Positions 45,601 through 58,693 of a DNA stretch of 64,000 nucleotides are shown here, in pieces. How positions within the stretch are numbered: the stretch's first letter is position 1; each line of letters opens with the position of its first letter. Position numbers and translations under genes: made by a program. This DNA is from Marchantia polymorpha subsp. ruderalis. Its lineage: Eukaryota > Streptophyta > Marchantiopsida > Marchantiales > Marchantiaceae. The stretch is from assembly GCA_037833965.1 (NCBI GenBank), contig AP031351.1, positions 11,978,501-12,042,500 of the forward strand, written 5' to 3'. The notes under the pieces were generated by a model. The model worked only from the letters and a program-made list of their open reading frames with translations. It was not told the DNA's origin and ran no database searches.

Positions 45601-46720
45601 GCCTTGGATCACTTTTCTCCAGAAGTTAAGGTACGAATGCTCTACAAGAATACTATTTCTTGCTTGTGAAGTTGCTGAATCTCGATGAAAGACAATGAGA
45701 TCTGTCGGAAACTTCAACTCTAAGTTTACTTGTGCTTTGCAAGATGTGATTCAGAGACGAGCCATGAGAAGTTTTCTTCATGTCGCGAGGAATATGAATC
45801 CCAAGGAGTTTCGATGGAATAAAGATGTTATTCTCGAAGCAGTATCTCGAAGTTTGGTTGGATGCGAAGACCTTTGGCCAGTTGCCGTGAAGCTAGCTAT
45901 AGCAACGGTGACTCGCTGTGAAGGAAGTAATCCCCGTAGTCCGTGGTAAGACTGCATTAACACAGGTTTTTTTCAAATGGCCAGTTCCCGGTGGATATTA
46001 TCTTTTATCGTGGCTAATCGTGTGTTTACTTTTCTCTACTGGCTCAGGTATAGACAATTTCTCGGAGAAATGCTAAACGAGCTAGAAAGGCATAGGGACG
46101 ATCAAGCAAGGCGAGTAATCTGGCTTCAAGAAGTCACACCACTGATGGAGGCTATGGGGCTGGTTCTAGTTGCACACTTCAGCAGACTCTTACCATTGTT
46201 GTATTATTGGCTGCACGCGCCAGACGACTTAACCTGCCTTTTGGTGTGTTCATCTGGTAGAGCCCGTGAAATTCATTTACTGACATGCATGAAGAAATCT
46301 GATTTGTTATTACTTCTAGTATGATAGCTGTGGACTTCTAGGATCTCATAGTGTCCGTTTCTGCTGCAGGCCCTTTCCAGACTTCGTACTGTGATAATTT
46401 ATACCTGGCCACGAGTTCCTGCACATATAAAAAGGTTCTGTTTGGAGCCAGTTCAAGAAGTACCAGATTAAGTGCGGGAGCAATTAGATCCTTATGCCTA
46501 GAATTGGACCCGAAGGATATGCCATTTTTCGTTTCTACCTTGTGAGTAATGATTGGTAGGTGTATTTGGAGCCGCAAAGTAGTTGCAGGAACGAATCACT
46601 TATAAGTATTGTTCTCAGATTCACGGACGAGGCTGTGGAGGCATATTTTGAGTCGAGCACTAGGAAATTGGTTGTAGACGTACAGAGCGCTGCAATGGAG
46701 GTTCTCCAGCTTCTAAATCT
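42678..46720 (+). CDS. ARM/HEAT-type helical repeat protein, possibly Tti2-like (At2g39910 type)
   Basis: Exons with GT..AG borders and matching phases: 42678-42923, 43159-43229, 43558-43678, 43791-43830, 43958-44282, 44450-44759, 44894-45415, 45544-45630, 45725-45945 (or from 45692) and 46048-46243, together 713 codons. Further coding lies at 46370 on and 46619-46720. Helical-repeat segments include VRVAAIESATTILSALRDSL, FAENVWGLLATCLDPQPEVQ, EAVSRSLVGCEDLWPVAVKL, NPRSPW, FLGEMLNELERH, VAHFSRLLPLLYYWLHAPDD and SRLRTVIIYTWPR. The last group recalls plant Tti2-like proteins, co-chaperones that help assemble PIKK kinases with Tel2 and Tti1; this is from memory and not certain. The frame shifts near 46440-46475 and the 3' end was not resolved. 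Exon 4 and exon 5 borders are the weakest. Confidence 0.7.
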
Positions 46721-49700
46721 GTAAGTTTCATGTCCGGCACTAGCGCATTTATTGATCTTTTTGTGACTACATTAACGAAGATAGGATGGAATCATAAGAA
46801 GTCAATTATCACCAAAGTTCTGCCTTACTAGGTTTGGGCCTCCCTTTTCATACACATTGACGTCAAATGCCAGTGTAGATTTCTTGAAATTTATTTTCTT
46901 GTTCTTCCTGCCAACTTCCACTCTGAAACACTCGGAGACATCACATAGGCTCTGTAGTCAACTCAACAAACTGTTGTAAACACGCAGTTGTGGCGGGCTG
47001 GAAATTGAAGATGCTTTAGACGCTCGTCCAAAGCATCGGTGACTCGTCCGGCCTTTTCTTCAAGCCTGAATTTTTATACAAAGGCGGAGAGTGTCTGATG
47101 GAAACAGCTGCGGTGCATGGGCTTGTATCATTGGGATCGACATATAGGGGGATAAACCCTACGCTGAACCAGAACGCAGTGGATTGTTTTTTCTAGGTAT
47201 TTCACCATTCCCTTCAGCTGGTTTCGCTGCCCAGATTTCTTCCAACATTTTGAACTGTATAACGACCAAAGGCCGTCTGATGCAGACGTTTTATGAAGGA
47301 GAGTCGGTATATCCCAGTGAACAGCACAGGAGTTGGTGCGCAGGTCTCTTCTTCAATCAACTCTGTCAAGTTGCCCATGTTCTGGCAGGTACAGGATTGT
47401 GCCTGTGTACCAAGCTGAAGGATCGTTCGAACTGAATTCATCTTCTTAGAGCATTAACACTCTTGTAGCTTATGAGGAAGATCAACACAAAATGTTGGCA
47501 TTGGTTAGGAGACGACTTCGATCATTGACACGAGGTCCAGGTCGAAAGGCGAATTTAGAACTCGGTGTCACGGGTGGAGCCAAGCAGCTAATGGGAAGGT
47601 TGTCAGATCCACTTATATGTGACTTCAGTCCTTTTTCTTTCTACTTCTTCTCATTCACTCGTAGAGGTCCCTCACAAGTTCTGGACTTTTCGTTCGATTT
47701 CAATGAATTACATCATGAATCAGATTGTATAGACGTACTAACATCGACGCCCACAAAAGCCGTGGTTGTAAATTATTGAAAAGTTCGATTTTGACTAAAG
47801 CCGTAAATTTCCTATATCTTGAATATCTACACATTCTTCACGGCCAGTTGTTAAGTATCAACTTATGACAAACTTTAGTTACTCTGTCGGACCTCTTTTA
47901 GTCTGCAACAACGTTCAGTATTAGTAGAGGTGAGGTTTGAGGGTCATTGATGCGTATGCCTCTGAGCGATCATGAAGACTTTCTCGTGTAGGACTATGAC
48001 CTGTAGAAGAAGGTTCTTTATTCAAATTGAGTTATCTACCAGACTTCTGTGACTAGAGGTGGGGAAGAACATTACACAGTTCAGATCTAATGCAGCAGAT
48101 AAGTTGGATTTCCTACTAGAGGTACAGGACCTCTTCCTCAGAAGGGTAGCTATCGAAAGCTATCTTCGTCTTTAAACAAAGTTACAAGACAATAAAGCCA
48201 GGAGCTTGAATGCTGAATAGAGAACTGCCGCCGGTCTCTGCCGACATGCAACAGTTGGACATGTCGCATGTTTCGTGGAACTCAAAGGAAAAGGATGAAC
48301 TGGTTCTGTCCTGCGAACTCACACGTTTTTGAATTTTGGAAGATTCGTCGTCCAACAGGATTTCTACTTGAAGGAACATGTGACATCAGCCCAGTGGTTC
48401 ATCAGCGCTCTCAGTCCTCTCCTATTGAGAGTACTGAGTACATTTGAAGCGAGGTTAAGACGAGACAACGAAAAATACAGTTAAGTTTTGTTTTGAGGCC
48501 GAAACCGTCAACATCTCGAGTGAGCGAATTAACTCTGCCGCACAATAATTCTATACACGGACTAAACCTGAAATGGCGTGCAATGTATCTGAACCTCTAT
48601 CCCTATGTGGACCCTTATGTCCACTAATGTGACACGAGTCAGTAAATGAACTGCTTAAGATAAGACAAGTGCAAGAGTGAAAATTGAGCAGGAAATCCTC
48701 AATTTCAGTTTGGTGAATCCCTGCGCATCACCGTAGTTGACTCGAGGTTTTTCTCAATGCGTTGACAAATCTAGTCATAAGAGTCAGCAAGTGAAGTCTA
48801 TGGAGAGCAGAGAAGATGGGTGATGACTTTGGTAAAGAGTTGGACGTGTGGACCTATGGATTCATTGTCCAAATGCCAGGTTAGAACTCTCGAAACAACA
48901 GGCAAGTTATACAATTATCCCTCTAGCATGCATTTGAGGTGTGTGTGTTGAGATCAGTGACTCTGCTTCAAACATCATGTGGTCGTAGGCTCTCGTCTAT
49001 ACACTCTGGCAGCTGTCACTCTGGCTGGCTTTTGCCGATACTGTGATAGCAGCAGAGAAGCGAGTGACGGGAGGTGAGCCGTTGAGTATTTGCAGGCTCA
49101 ATTTGGAAGAGATTTTGTTTGTAGGGGGAGAAGAATGCGTGCATGCAATTTCCGAAACCAGAGAGACGATCAGGGACAATGCCATCGATCGGGACGAGGT
49201 GAAGAACTTGTTCCCTGATTGGTGCTTATCCAGGATATGATTGACCTCTGGCCTGGAGTCCTGAATTTAGATCGCAATCCGCAATCTCACATGGAGCGGA
49301 GCCCAAATTTATCCAACAGCAGCTTTTTCCCGAGTCCCGCGAGCGGACGATCAGATCATCAGACTGAACTCGTCCGTGTCGTAAGGAGCAGAGCATGTCG
49401 CTTCCAGTCTCGCCACACACGAGCGGCGCAATGGAGCCAGTAATCTCGACGAGAACGAACCGCGGCTGCCACTTGGATCTGCCAAACTGGCGCAAAAGAT
49501 GTCTGTCAGAGGGTCGCAAAGAAGTGGTCCAGGTTTTGATGTTTCGGGATCAAATCAGGGCCTCCGATTGGCTGTCGGCTGTTTTTCCTGGATGTGATCT
49601 GACCCGAGACCCGACCCGATCGGCCTTAACTTTACTGGAGTCGAGACAGTCAAGCAACGGGACGGAAGGAAGGACGGAATGTCCCTCCCTTGACATCAGC

Positions 49701-52700
49701 CATGTCCACTTCTGCCTGCTGAGTCAACCCCCTGCCGTTCTGAAATTTGGCAATTTCGGCTTCGAGGGGTTCAGAGACTGCATTACCAATCACGTAGACA
49801 ACAAGAACACTCGTGCTGATTACTGCAGTTAGAAATCACGAGTTTCGATCAGACCCATTCAAATGAGTTCCCGTGCCATGTACAAGGTGTTCATGCATTT
49901 TCTCTTAATATACTTCAATATCTATCTGTTAACTATGGAAATTGGCGATCCTTTTGAAATAACTGCACTGTTCTGGTATTTCTAAAAAGTGTTCATCATA
50001 GTCCCATATTTGCGAGATTTTCTGATAATCGCTATGTACAAGAGCGATTGTCATAAGTCTACTCACCATCGGGTCAAATCCCACGGACGTATACTTACGT
50101 ACATTTCGAAAGTTTCCCCTCATATTTCACGCATTCGATGGCATAATTCGCTCTGCTCGTGTTGGTGTCGGTTTACAGTTGCACGGCACCGTCATTGCCA
50201 AGGTGCGTGGATCGAGGACCTGGGGAACTCAGAAGTGCGACGATACTAAATTTGCAACGTTGACAACAGGGACCGGATATCTAAAACAGGTATATTCCAA
50301 TGGCTGCAGGTAAAGAACATCGCTCGTTGACAGCAAATGAATTCCGTTCTGCGGGAATTCCAATTTGGCCCGACACGTGTGCAAACTGCAGAAATTTCCC
50401 AGACAGAAGTACACCCGCATAGCTTGTACAGATGCAAGAGGTACGGTTCCGGACGAGGAATTTCAGACTACAGGACTGAAATTTTACGCACCACGAACAG
50501 TGTGTTCAAATGTGCCGTAAAGTGTATTCTTCTTCCGTCAAAGCCTGTTGCCGGATTGTTCAGTATTCAACCCCTATTACACTTCATTCGTATTTAAGGA
50601 AGATTGTGATTATTGTTAAACGAGGGACTAGCACGATGTCTAACATTTTGTGGTGAAATTTGAACTCTTTAAATCTTTGGAAGGGTTTTTATTTACTACC
50701 CGGGGAGTTCACGTGCGGTATCATTTTACCAATGATCTAATTCTGAAAAATATTAGCAAGTTTGCTTCAGATTAAATTCTCAGGCCATTTCGAAAAATTT
50801 CAGATTTAAGTCAGTTTTGTGTTCTATACGATGATTATGGTTTTCATCTATCGAATCATTTTTTCGGGTGTGAAAACGTTTGAAAGCATGTGAGAACGAA
50901 TGTAAACAATAATATATGTATATATCATTCATCGATTGAAGATATATTATTACAAGGAAAAGCAACATTCTCATCAAATAGACCGATATAGAAATGAATA
51001 CAAATCGTCCCAAGCCATTATCTCATTTGTGCATTATCCATAACAAGACTTTTCAAAGAATATAAGGATATATTTATACTTTATAGATTTCTTATCATGT
51101 GAACCTAACATTTGAGATATAAAAAATGTTTCAACCCGTTCATCTCTATAATGTGACACTCTGCACCATTTTTACTTCAAACCTTTAAATGTTACCCATT
51201 ATCTACGGCTAATATAATTTATTCCACATCCTTATCAAATCATACATGGAACTAGTTATATCAGATGCGATTTTTATGACTTTGAGATTATTACCAGTCC
51301 CATCTTTGTTAGTACGAACATCGAAAATATACGCTAGCTACCCCACATCAGATTGATTACGATTCTCTCGTGGTCTATTCTTCAGCAACTGGTTAGATGT
51401 CTTCGGAGGATTAAAATCTGACCATTTGAAATAAAATTTCTTTAGTATTTTAATGTATAAAAATAATACATAAAACGATCTTATACATGAATTTAGGGTT
51501 CATGTATAGTTTTATTATAAAACTATAGTTTTATTATTTGATAAAATCATTTTGATATTCTCAATGCAAATTTAGTCTTCACTAAGTCTCATATGAATTT
51601 TTTATATAAGGTAGTATTGAAAATGGGGGTGATCAACACACTGTGTAATGATCCAAGACACATCGGATCATTATATAGTATGACATCAAATACCAATAGT
51701 GGAAAATATACATATTAATTATTTTTTTTAAATATTCGGAGTATAAAAATAAAATCATAAAAACCTATCGATCTGATTTCAATATTTTTTCAAAAATCAG
51801 AATGAATTGAATTTATTTTCATCTGAAAATCACATGTTGACAGTCTTAATCTTTACAGAATTGATAGCTCATTTTGATACGGCGGTCTCAATGTATTTCT
51901 GTTCGCTCGTCACAGTTCACGACGTGTAGAGCTTAGAGTATGCAGACCAAGTTTGTAATCCGAACTGGATACGGGACATGGAAGTTATCTGAGCCGTGGA
52001 TTCTCCATCTTCATTCAAAAGATTCAGATCCTTTTCTGGTGATTCTACTGGGTCCTTCTTTTCCAGTCGAATGCGACGCGATCTGGAACACTTGGCAGAC
52101 CAGATCAGATCGGACTGGACACATGGCAGCTTCGGATCTACTTGGCGATGCTGTAAATATCTCTTTCCCATAATATGCTGCCAGGTAATGCTAGGCGCCC
52201 GATCTGACGACCTACGGAGTCGGGTCTTGGGTGCCGATGGATCGGACAATCGGCCGATGCTGGTGACATGGCCTCTCCCGCCACGGCCTCATCATCCCTT
52301 CCTCGCTTGCCTGCTGCCCATTGACTTGGTTACCGCAGTCAAATGCTCACCCAAAACTTCCATTGGATCCGAATTTTGACCAGTCGATTCGAATCTGCGC
52401 CACCAGTTGTCTCACTGCTCTTGGTTCAGGATATTCTGAAGGTTGTGGAGGTTCCGAGTTTAAAGCCACAATGCCTTCTGAACGATTATCCGAAATCGTA
52501 ATCAGGGCCTGTCGGTGTAAGGTCGGCAGCAATTCTCGAGGTCGCAAGGTTGTGGTTGATCTGATTGGTTCTGTCCATGACTCGAACCTCACATGCGTCA
52601 CGTCAATTGCGTTGCGTCAGGGGATCTGGTGTCGATTTTCCTGTCGAGGTTGACTCGCAAGCAGCTCTCGGCCAGATCCCTCAACCGGATCGTGTCATGG

Positions 52701-53700
52701 GCTGGCTTTGAGGTTCGTTCGCAAAGCGTGCAGCGAACCGTGCCTGAAAATCCTCCTCCGAATCGACAGGGTAAAAGCGATGCTGATCCGGAGGAAATCC
52801 CGCAAGAGAAAAAGGTCTATCAGTGAACGCATAAGCTTTGGACAAATTGGAAGTAACAGCAGTGCTCGCTCTGGTTCTCGGCAGTTACGAGAAGTACTTG
52901 CCCGACAGGCGAATTTGAGCGAAGGCTCAAATTCACTGTCCGATCGGAAATTAGGTCCGCGTGCAGCTCGAGGCAAAAGTGGACGAAAATTTGACATTAA
53001 GCCAGGAATTTCAGATCGAGTCCATTCCAGAGCTCCAGGTCGAGACAAAATTTTGAGCATGCCTAATCATGAAAAGCAATCGCCGCGGAAGACAAAATGT
53101 ACACGCAGGTGTGGAATATTTACACAATGCTACGATAGGCTTCAAAGCTTCCATGGGGGTTAAACGCAGCGTAAGTGAGTAGTCCATGCATCAAGTCAAT
53201 GCGAAGAACCTTCCTCAGGAGGTCAGGAACGACCCGATGGTGCGCGGGGATGGCGAAAAAGTTGCTATGAGCAGGGAAACCGGGAGAGCGTTTCCTCGAG
53301 TCAGACACATCGCAGCAGCAGATGTTTCCTCCTCGGGACCCAGGATGCATGTCGTTGAGGCGTGATCTAGGTAGACCGCACCTAACGACCATTGTTTACA
53401 GTTTCCGCCGGCGGTGGAATCTGTGCTTCGTCCAATCTGAAACAGAATATTGTATCGTGAGCCCCTCTCCACCCCCTCCACCTTCGGGACCAACAACAGT
53501 GCCTCGAGAGACAAGCCTATGGTAGACACCTGGTGCACAATGGAGCTGCACTGCTCATCACTCCCCCGACTGTTGTTGTTGCCCTGCTCGATTCGTTTGC
53601 CGAATTGTGCAAGCAAAGTCCCAGCACCATCGGAATCGAGGGAGCGACTCCGACTGAGATTCAGTCCTCATTACGTACTGCAGAGTAGCGAAGCGATGTC
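46721..53700. other. No recognisable gene; 3' flank, then unassigned DNA
   Basis: The left part may contain the 3' end of the helical-repeat gene. Frames such as 47492-47779, 49395-49832 and 52708-53163 are of chance length, lack splice-supported extensions and resemble nothing known to me. 50.6-51.85 kb is very AT-rich. From about 51.9 kb GC rises (many TCGA and CGA words). No tRNA, rRNA or LTR was recognised. Confidence 0.4.
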
Positions 53701-55004
53701 ATCACGATGTTTTTCGTCGGTTGCCAACAGTTGGTTCCAGATGGACAGATAGACACTCACTCACTCACTCTCTCTCTCTCTCTCGCGCATGCACACGCTC
53801 TCCGAGAGGTGTCGACCGGGACGTGTCGAGGCGGCCAGAGAGACACAGACTGAGACAGTGCCAAGAGGTCGAGGGACTGGACTCAGCCGTCCCCAGAAGC
53901 CGTCGTGCTGTGAACAGAGCGAGAGGAGAGACGGACGGAGAGAGCAAGACGATGGAAAATAGTCACAGTGCAGCGAGTGAGCTAGTGCGGGAAGGACTGA
54001 ACTGACTGACTGACTGCGAGGCCGGCAAGCAACCCCGAAAGCGTGGATCTACGAAGGGGAAGGAGAATACAAGGCAGGCAAAGCTGTGGGCAGCAGCAGG
54101 AGCAGCAGGAGGAGCATCATCCGTCTGGGCAAAGTGCACTTGTTATTGCGCCCGGCGATAAGGCAGCCAGAGCGAGAGGCACTAGAAGTACAATTGGTGG
54201 TTCACAGACTCGAAGCTCCGATTCGGACCAACATCCGGATTCTAGACCCTCGAGCCTCGAGGATAGACAGACAGACAGACCGACAGACCAAGCCCAGCCA
54301 GGCCCTCAGTTCACCCTCACTGCCGGACGGCCGGACGGCCGGACGCACGAGTTCTGCGGCTTCGTCGTGTTGCGGAATATCGCTGGCTCGCTCCCTCGTC
54401 GTCAGTAGCCCATTGCGCAGGTCGACGGCCAGCCTGAAGCAGTGCGAGGGCGTGAGGGCGTGAGGCGGCTCAGAGGCCAGAGGGAGAAGAGGGCCCCCAG
54501 GCCGCTCTCACATCAGCATCTGCAGCATCGCCAGCAGCAGCAGCAGCAGCAGGGCAGGAGGGCGCAGCGGCCAGCTCCAGCAGGGAAGGCAGGAGGAGCA
54601 GGAGCAGCAGCAGCAGGAGGAGGAGGAGGAGGCTGGCAGGCACGCAGCGCGAACGAGCGAGCAGCGAGGGAGCAAGGCAGTGAAGAAGTAGGAGAGCAGG
54701 CAAGGTTGGTGGGTCTCTTGTTTTGTTGCTTGCTTGCTTGGCGTGGCTTGGCTTGGCGTGAGTGGCTGGCTTGCCTGCCCTGCCCTGGAGGGAGCGCAGG
54801 AGGGAGGACGAGTTCGCCTGTCGTTCGTTTCGCGTTGCTTTGCGTCGGTCTGTCTGTCTGTCTGTCTGCCTTCTGTCTGTGCGTGGTTTTGTGTTTCCCG
54901 ATTCCGAGTCTCCGACTCATCACCTGCTCTCTCCCTCCCACCACCTTCCCCGTACCCCGCGCTTTCCTTCTGTCTCTCCGTCCGTCGGGCGGGCTGTCTC
55001 TCAG
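53701..55004 (+). promoter_or_regulatory. TPT: GC-rich promoter/5' leader of TPT with microsatellites
   Basis: Contains (CT)n at about 53766-53783, (GACA)n at about 54269-54290, (CAG)n at about 54535-54552, (GGA)n at about 54615-54632 and (TGTC)n at about 54848-54868. Such a long purine/pyrimidine-rich leader before a highly expressed gene is plausible, but the transcription start is not visible. The long open frames here on both strands are low-complexity by-products. Confidence 0.5.
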
Positions 55005-55473
55005 GTGAGCATCGGCGTCGCGTTGATTCTTCGAATTCTTCGGTACCAATGCCCCTCGAGCCGGCATCTTTGGTGCAATTGATGCAATGTGACGAGTGCA
55101 GGGAAGGCTTAGTTTCTTGTGATAGTTGTTGGGAAGGGGGGGATTCCGTCTTTGCAATCTGAGGATTTTGCTCCCCTCTTCCGTCTCGAGGGCGGGCGGG
55201 TGGGGCTGTTGACAATTGAGGGTTGGGTGAGTGAAAAGAGCGTAGTTTCGAAGAGTATCGTAGCGTTGAGTGTAGTTCCGGTCGAATGGATGGGATTGCG
55301 ATGCGTGAAATGCCTGGTTGCGTGGTGGTAGATCTTAGAGATCTAGGAATCTGCGTGAAGAACTACGCAATCTTGATCGCGAACGAGTTCTTGATTGATG
55401 TTGGTTCCCTCGGGCAGGCTGGCTGACGGGGATAAGGGTTGTCGTGGCGTGTGGATTGATTGATTGAGTGCAG
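55005..55473 (+). other. TPT: Probable 5'UTR intron of TPT, 469 bp
   Basis: TCTCAG|GTGAGC at 55004/55005 is a strong donor. GATTGATTGAGTGCAG|CAATGG at 55473/55474 is a good acceptor that leaves only CA before the ATG. The sequence between is T-rich and non-coding. The pairing is inferred. Confidence 0.6.
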
Positions 55474-55475
55474 CA

Positions 55476-56840
55476 ATGGCACTCGGAGCGATGAGTGCTG
55501 TGGCGTGGATGCCCACGACGGCCTCCGGGCTTTCGTTCAAGGACGCTCTAGGGCGTCGACCAGGAGCAACCACGAACGGAAAACTTAGTGCTTTTGTCCT
55601 TCCTTCCCTAGCAAGATCACCAGTTTCAAAGACCAAGCGGGTTCTTGCGGTTTTGGGAGCTGATTCGAACGCGGGAGCCAGGAGAAGTCATTTGAGCCAG
55701 TCGAATTTGCGACAGAAGTCTCTCGCCGGCCTCGGGAAGTCGTCGGAATCCGAGGCTCCTTTTGCACCTCTAGGAAACTTATGGCTCAAGAGCAGGGCCG
55801 AGAAGTCTGCCGCTGTGATCTGCTCAGCCGCAGCTGCCGAGGGCGGGAGCGAAAGCGTCGAAGTGGCACCTCAGGGAGGCCAAGGCCTGCTCTCGAAGAA
55901 GTCTTTGACCACCGGAGGTTTTTTCTTCGCCTGGTACTTTTTGAATGTGATTTTTAACATCATGAACAAGAAGATCTACAATTACTTCCCCTACCCGTAC
56001 TTCGTCTCGGTCGTCCACTTGTTGGTGGGTGTGGCCTACTGCGCCATCTGCTGGATGATCGGGGCACCGAAGCGCGCCCCCATCGACAAGGAATTGCTGC
56101 TGCTGCTGGTGCCAGTCTCCTTCTGCCACGCTTTGGGACACGTGATGACCAATGTGTCGTTCGCTGCCGTGGCTGTGTCGTTCACTCACACCATCAAGGC
56201 CTTGGAGCCCTTTTTCAACGCCGCGGCCTCGCAGTTCATCCTGGGCCAGCAGATTCCGTTCACCTTGTGGTTGTCGCTCACGCCCATCGTGTTCGGAGTG
56301 TCCATGGCGTCCATGACGGAGCTGTCTTTCAATTGGAGGGGATTCATCAGTGCCATGACCGCGAACGTGGCCTTCACCTACAGGAACATCTACTCCAAGA
56401 AGGCCATGACAGGGATGGACAGCACCAATGTCTACGCATACATCTCAATTCTCTCGCTTCTGTTCTGCATTCCGCCAGCCATCATCATTGAAGGACCGGT
56501 TCTGATGCAGTCGGGCTTCGTGGATGCCATAGCCAAGGTGGGTGCCATGAAATTCTGGTCCGACCTGTTCTGGGTGGGTATGTTCTACCATCTGTACAAC
56601 CAGCTCGCCAACAACACTCTGGAGAGGGTAGCTCCCTTGACACACGCTGTTGGAAACGTGTTGAAGAGAGTGTTCGTCATCGGGTTCTCCATCATTGTTT
56701 TCGGCAACAAGATCTCGACTCAAACCGGTATCGGAACCTGCATTGCCATCGCCGGTGTCGCCGTGTACTCTTTGATCAAGGCCAACATCGAAGAGACCAA
56801 GAGGAACAACAAAGTTAAGAGCGCCGATGCGTCTGCCTAA
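55476..56840 (+). CDS. TPT: Plastid triose-phosphate/phosphate translocator (TPT)
   Basis: TPT exchanges triose phosphate and 3-phosphoglycerate for phosphate across the inner plastid envelope, exporting fixed carbon for sucrose synthesis. The frame gives 454 residues from ATG 55476. Residues 1 to about 115 are an S/A/R-rich transit peptide with few acidic residues, probably cleaved near VIC-SAAA. The ten-helix drug/metabolite-transporter-type body starts at [15 protein letters not shown] (147). Signature segments are [79 protein letters not shown] and [21 protein letters not shown]241, H222, K397 and R398 fit the known phosphate-binding positions. The closest family is TPT, not the PEP or glucose-6-phosphate translocators, judged by these segments. 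The coding region has no introns, whereas flowering-plant TPT genes have many. Confidence 0.96.
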   Translation: MALGAMSAVAWMPTTASGLSFKDALGRRPGATTNGKLSAFVLPSLARSPVSKTKRVLAVLGADSNAGARRSHLSQSNLRQKSLAGLGKSSESEAPFAPLGNLWLKSRAEKSAAVICSAAAAEGGSESVEVAPQGGQGLLSKKSLTTGGFFFAWYFLNVIFNIMNKKIYNYFPYPYFVSVVHLLVGVAYCAICWMIGAPKRAPIDKELLLLLVPVSFCHALGHVMTNVSFAAVAVSFTHTIKALEPFFNAAASQFILGQQIPFTLWLSLTPIVFGVSMASMTELSFNWRGFISAMTANVAFTYRNIYSKKAMTGMDSTNVYAYISILSLLFCIPPAIIIEGPVLMQSGFVDAIAKVGAMKFWSDLFWVGMFYHLYNQLANNTLERVAPLTHAVGNVLKRVFVIGFSIIVFGNKISTQTGIGTCIAIAGVAVYSLIKANIEETKRNNKVKSADASA

Positions 56841-58173
56841 GTTCGCGTACTCTGCCGCGATGGGGACTCTGTTTGTAGCATTACTGTTGCTGAGACCTTC
56901 ACTGCCTTCCTCAGCGTAGATGATGCTCCAATTTTGAAGCTCTGTGATACGTTCCTCGTCACCAATGGGACTTTTCCCGCTCTCTCGGGGTTGTAGGTTG
57001 CTGAACCCAAGGTAATGTCGCCTTCTGTGAGGAACCTGGTGATTTCTTGTAACTCTATTCCAAGCAGTAAACTATTAGTCGAGTACTCCTTCAAAATCAG
57101 ACAACAAGCAGCACTTGATCATCGAGCCCTCTCTTTTAGTTTCTTTTTGTTTCTCTTTCAGAAAGGCTTGTACTGATATATCTGGAGATGAACTCTAGGC
57201 GTATGTTGAGAACTTTAGAGTTCCCTGCTCACACCAATCTGTAATTAGAATCAATGTGCTTATGACCTCACCGTGGGTCCTTATAAAGAAGGGGTATTCG
57301 GAGTATTGTTCGTTTCTCTCTGGAGCCTTGTCAAATATGCGTTGCCTCGCAATTTCGTCGCCGGACTGTGATGTGAGCTCAAACCCAGGATGTTCTTTAC
57401 ATGAATGCCAATGCCTCCAATTGTCAACCAACATCGTAGTCGTCCTTGACAAATGCTGATATATTATGAGTAAGTGGAAAGCTTGGGCTTTTGGTGAACC
57501 ATATATATTTCCCGCTTCCAAGTACAGCAGTATCAGCGGCAGCACGGCATTACTACGACATCTTTCTGAGCAGTGCGGCATGCGGAAACATATGCTTTCT
57601 TTGTTGGCCTTTCGAGTTAGGTGGAATCTATCCACTCCAAGGGGTATGCAACAGATCTGTGGAACCAGCGGGAGATGCAGGATATTGAAGTAATGATTGT
57701 TGAGACGAAATTGTTAGAAGGAACAATTTATGGTAAGCACCTACGAAAGCCTTGCGTGGGAATGCAATCATCGTGGAGATCATACGAGGTCTGGCCAAAT
57801 TCACGCCTGCCTGGTGCAGCCGTGGCTCTGACCAAAACTCGTGAGGTGTATGCGAACTAAGACGGCAGGAATGCTGAGAGCAAATGGAGGAGATGCACTT
57901 CTTGTATGAGAACGCAGAGCAATCTGCTGTATGAGACCTCGTAGTGCACGAAGACCACAGGTTCATGGGCTTTGCCACGCTTCTTCTTCTATCTTTAACT
58001 GTGAGCCAATCGTGTAGCCAGTATAGGTCGGCGAGTGCTTTGTCTCGTTGTGCTTCGTTGACGTCCGTTCCTGAGACCTTTGAAGTGCATGTGGAAGAAC
58101 CATACGAGAATGTGGTCATCCGAGAATTTCACCACACTAAGAGCTTTTTGTGCATGTATTAGTAAGGGCGGTT
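56841..58173. other. 3' flank of TPT and intergenic DNA
   Basis: The first few hundred bases should be the TPT 3' untranslated region. A 146-residue minus-strand frame (57635-57195) and a 163-residue one (58119-57628) have no family resemblance and no splice support. No gene called. Confidence 0.4.
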
Positions 58174-58693
58174 CTTTCTGATGCTGCTCGTCAGTTAAGC
58201 CGAGAATGGATTCCGTGCACTATGCGAGTGCCCTACGGTTTCCCCTCAAAGCCTCGAAGGGTCGTGCGTGAGCGGACCCAGAGATGGCACCTGTGAGACC
58301 TGTGGGAAAAAACCTCCGACGGAGTGACGCAGAAAGTGTTGGCGGTCGATTGCACCAACGTAGGGAATCATGCTTCTGCTTGAACGCTAGCCTTTTTTAC
58401 GACAGCACCTCGTTCTCGAGACTGCACGAGGATCTTCCGGATGTTGCTCGTCAATTAAACCGAGAATGGATTCCGTGCACTATGCGAATGCCCTACGGTT
58501 CCCCTCAAAACGTCGAAGGGTCGTGCGTGAGCGGACTCGGAGATGGCACCTGTGACAGCTGTGGGAAAAACCTCTGATGGAGTGACGCAGAAAGGGTTGG
58601 CGGTCGACTGCAACATCGTAAGGACATCAATCATGCTTCTGCTTGAACGCTAGCCTTTTTTACGATGGCACCTCGTGCTCGAGACTGCACGTT
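58174..58693. repeat. 260-bp tandem duplication, two copies
   Basis: Two direct copies (about 58174-58432 and 58433-58693), each containing CCGAGAATGGATTCCGTGCA, GGGTCGTGCGTGAGCGGAC, GAGTGACGCAGAAAG and GCTAGCCTTTTTTACGA. They differ by scattered substitutions and small indels. No coding frame is conserved between them. Confidence 0.85.

Noticed and set aside
49395-49832. 145-codon frame
   Set aside because: No homology recognised, no splice-supported extension, overlaps other frames.
52708-53163. 151-codon basic frame (RRKSRKRKRS..)
   Set aside because: Composition-driven, with an equally long antisense frame; no domain.
54442-55215. Long frames on both strands in the GC-rich TPT leader (poly-A, poly-Q, cysteine-rich)
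   Set aside because: Several overlapping frames in both directions reflect microsatellites; no family resemblance.
57195-58119. 146- and 163-codon minus-strand frames downstream of TPT
   Set aside because: Chance length, no recognisable motif.
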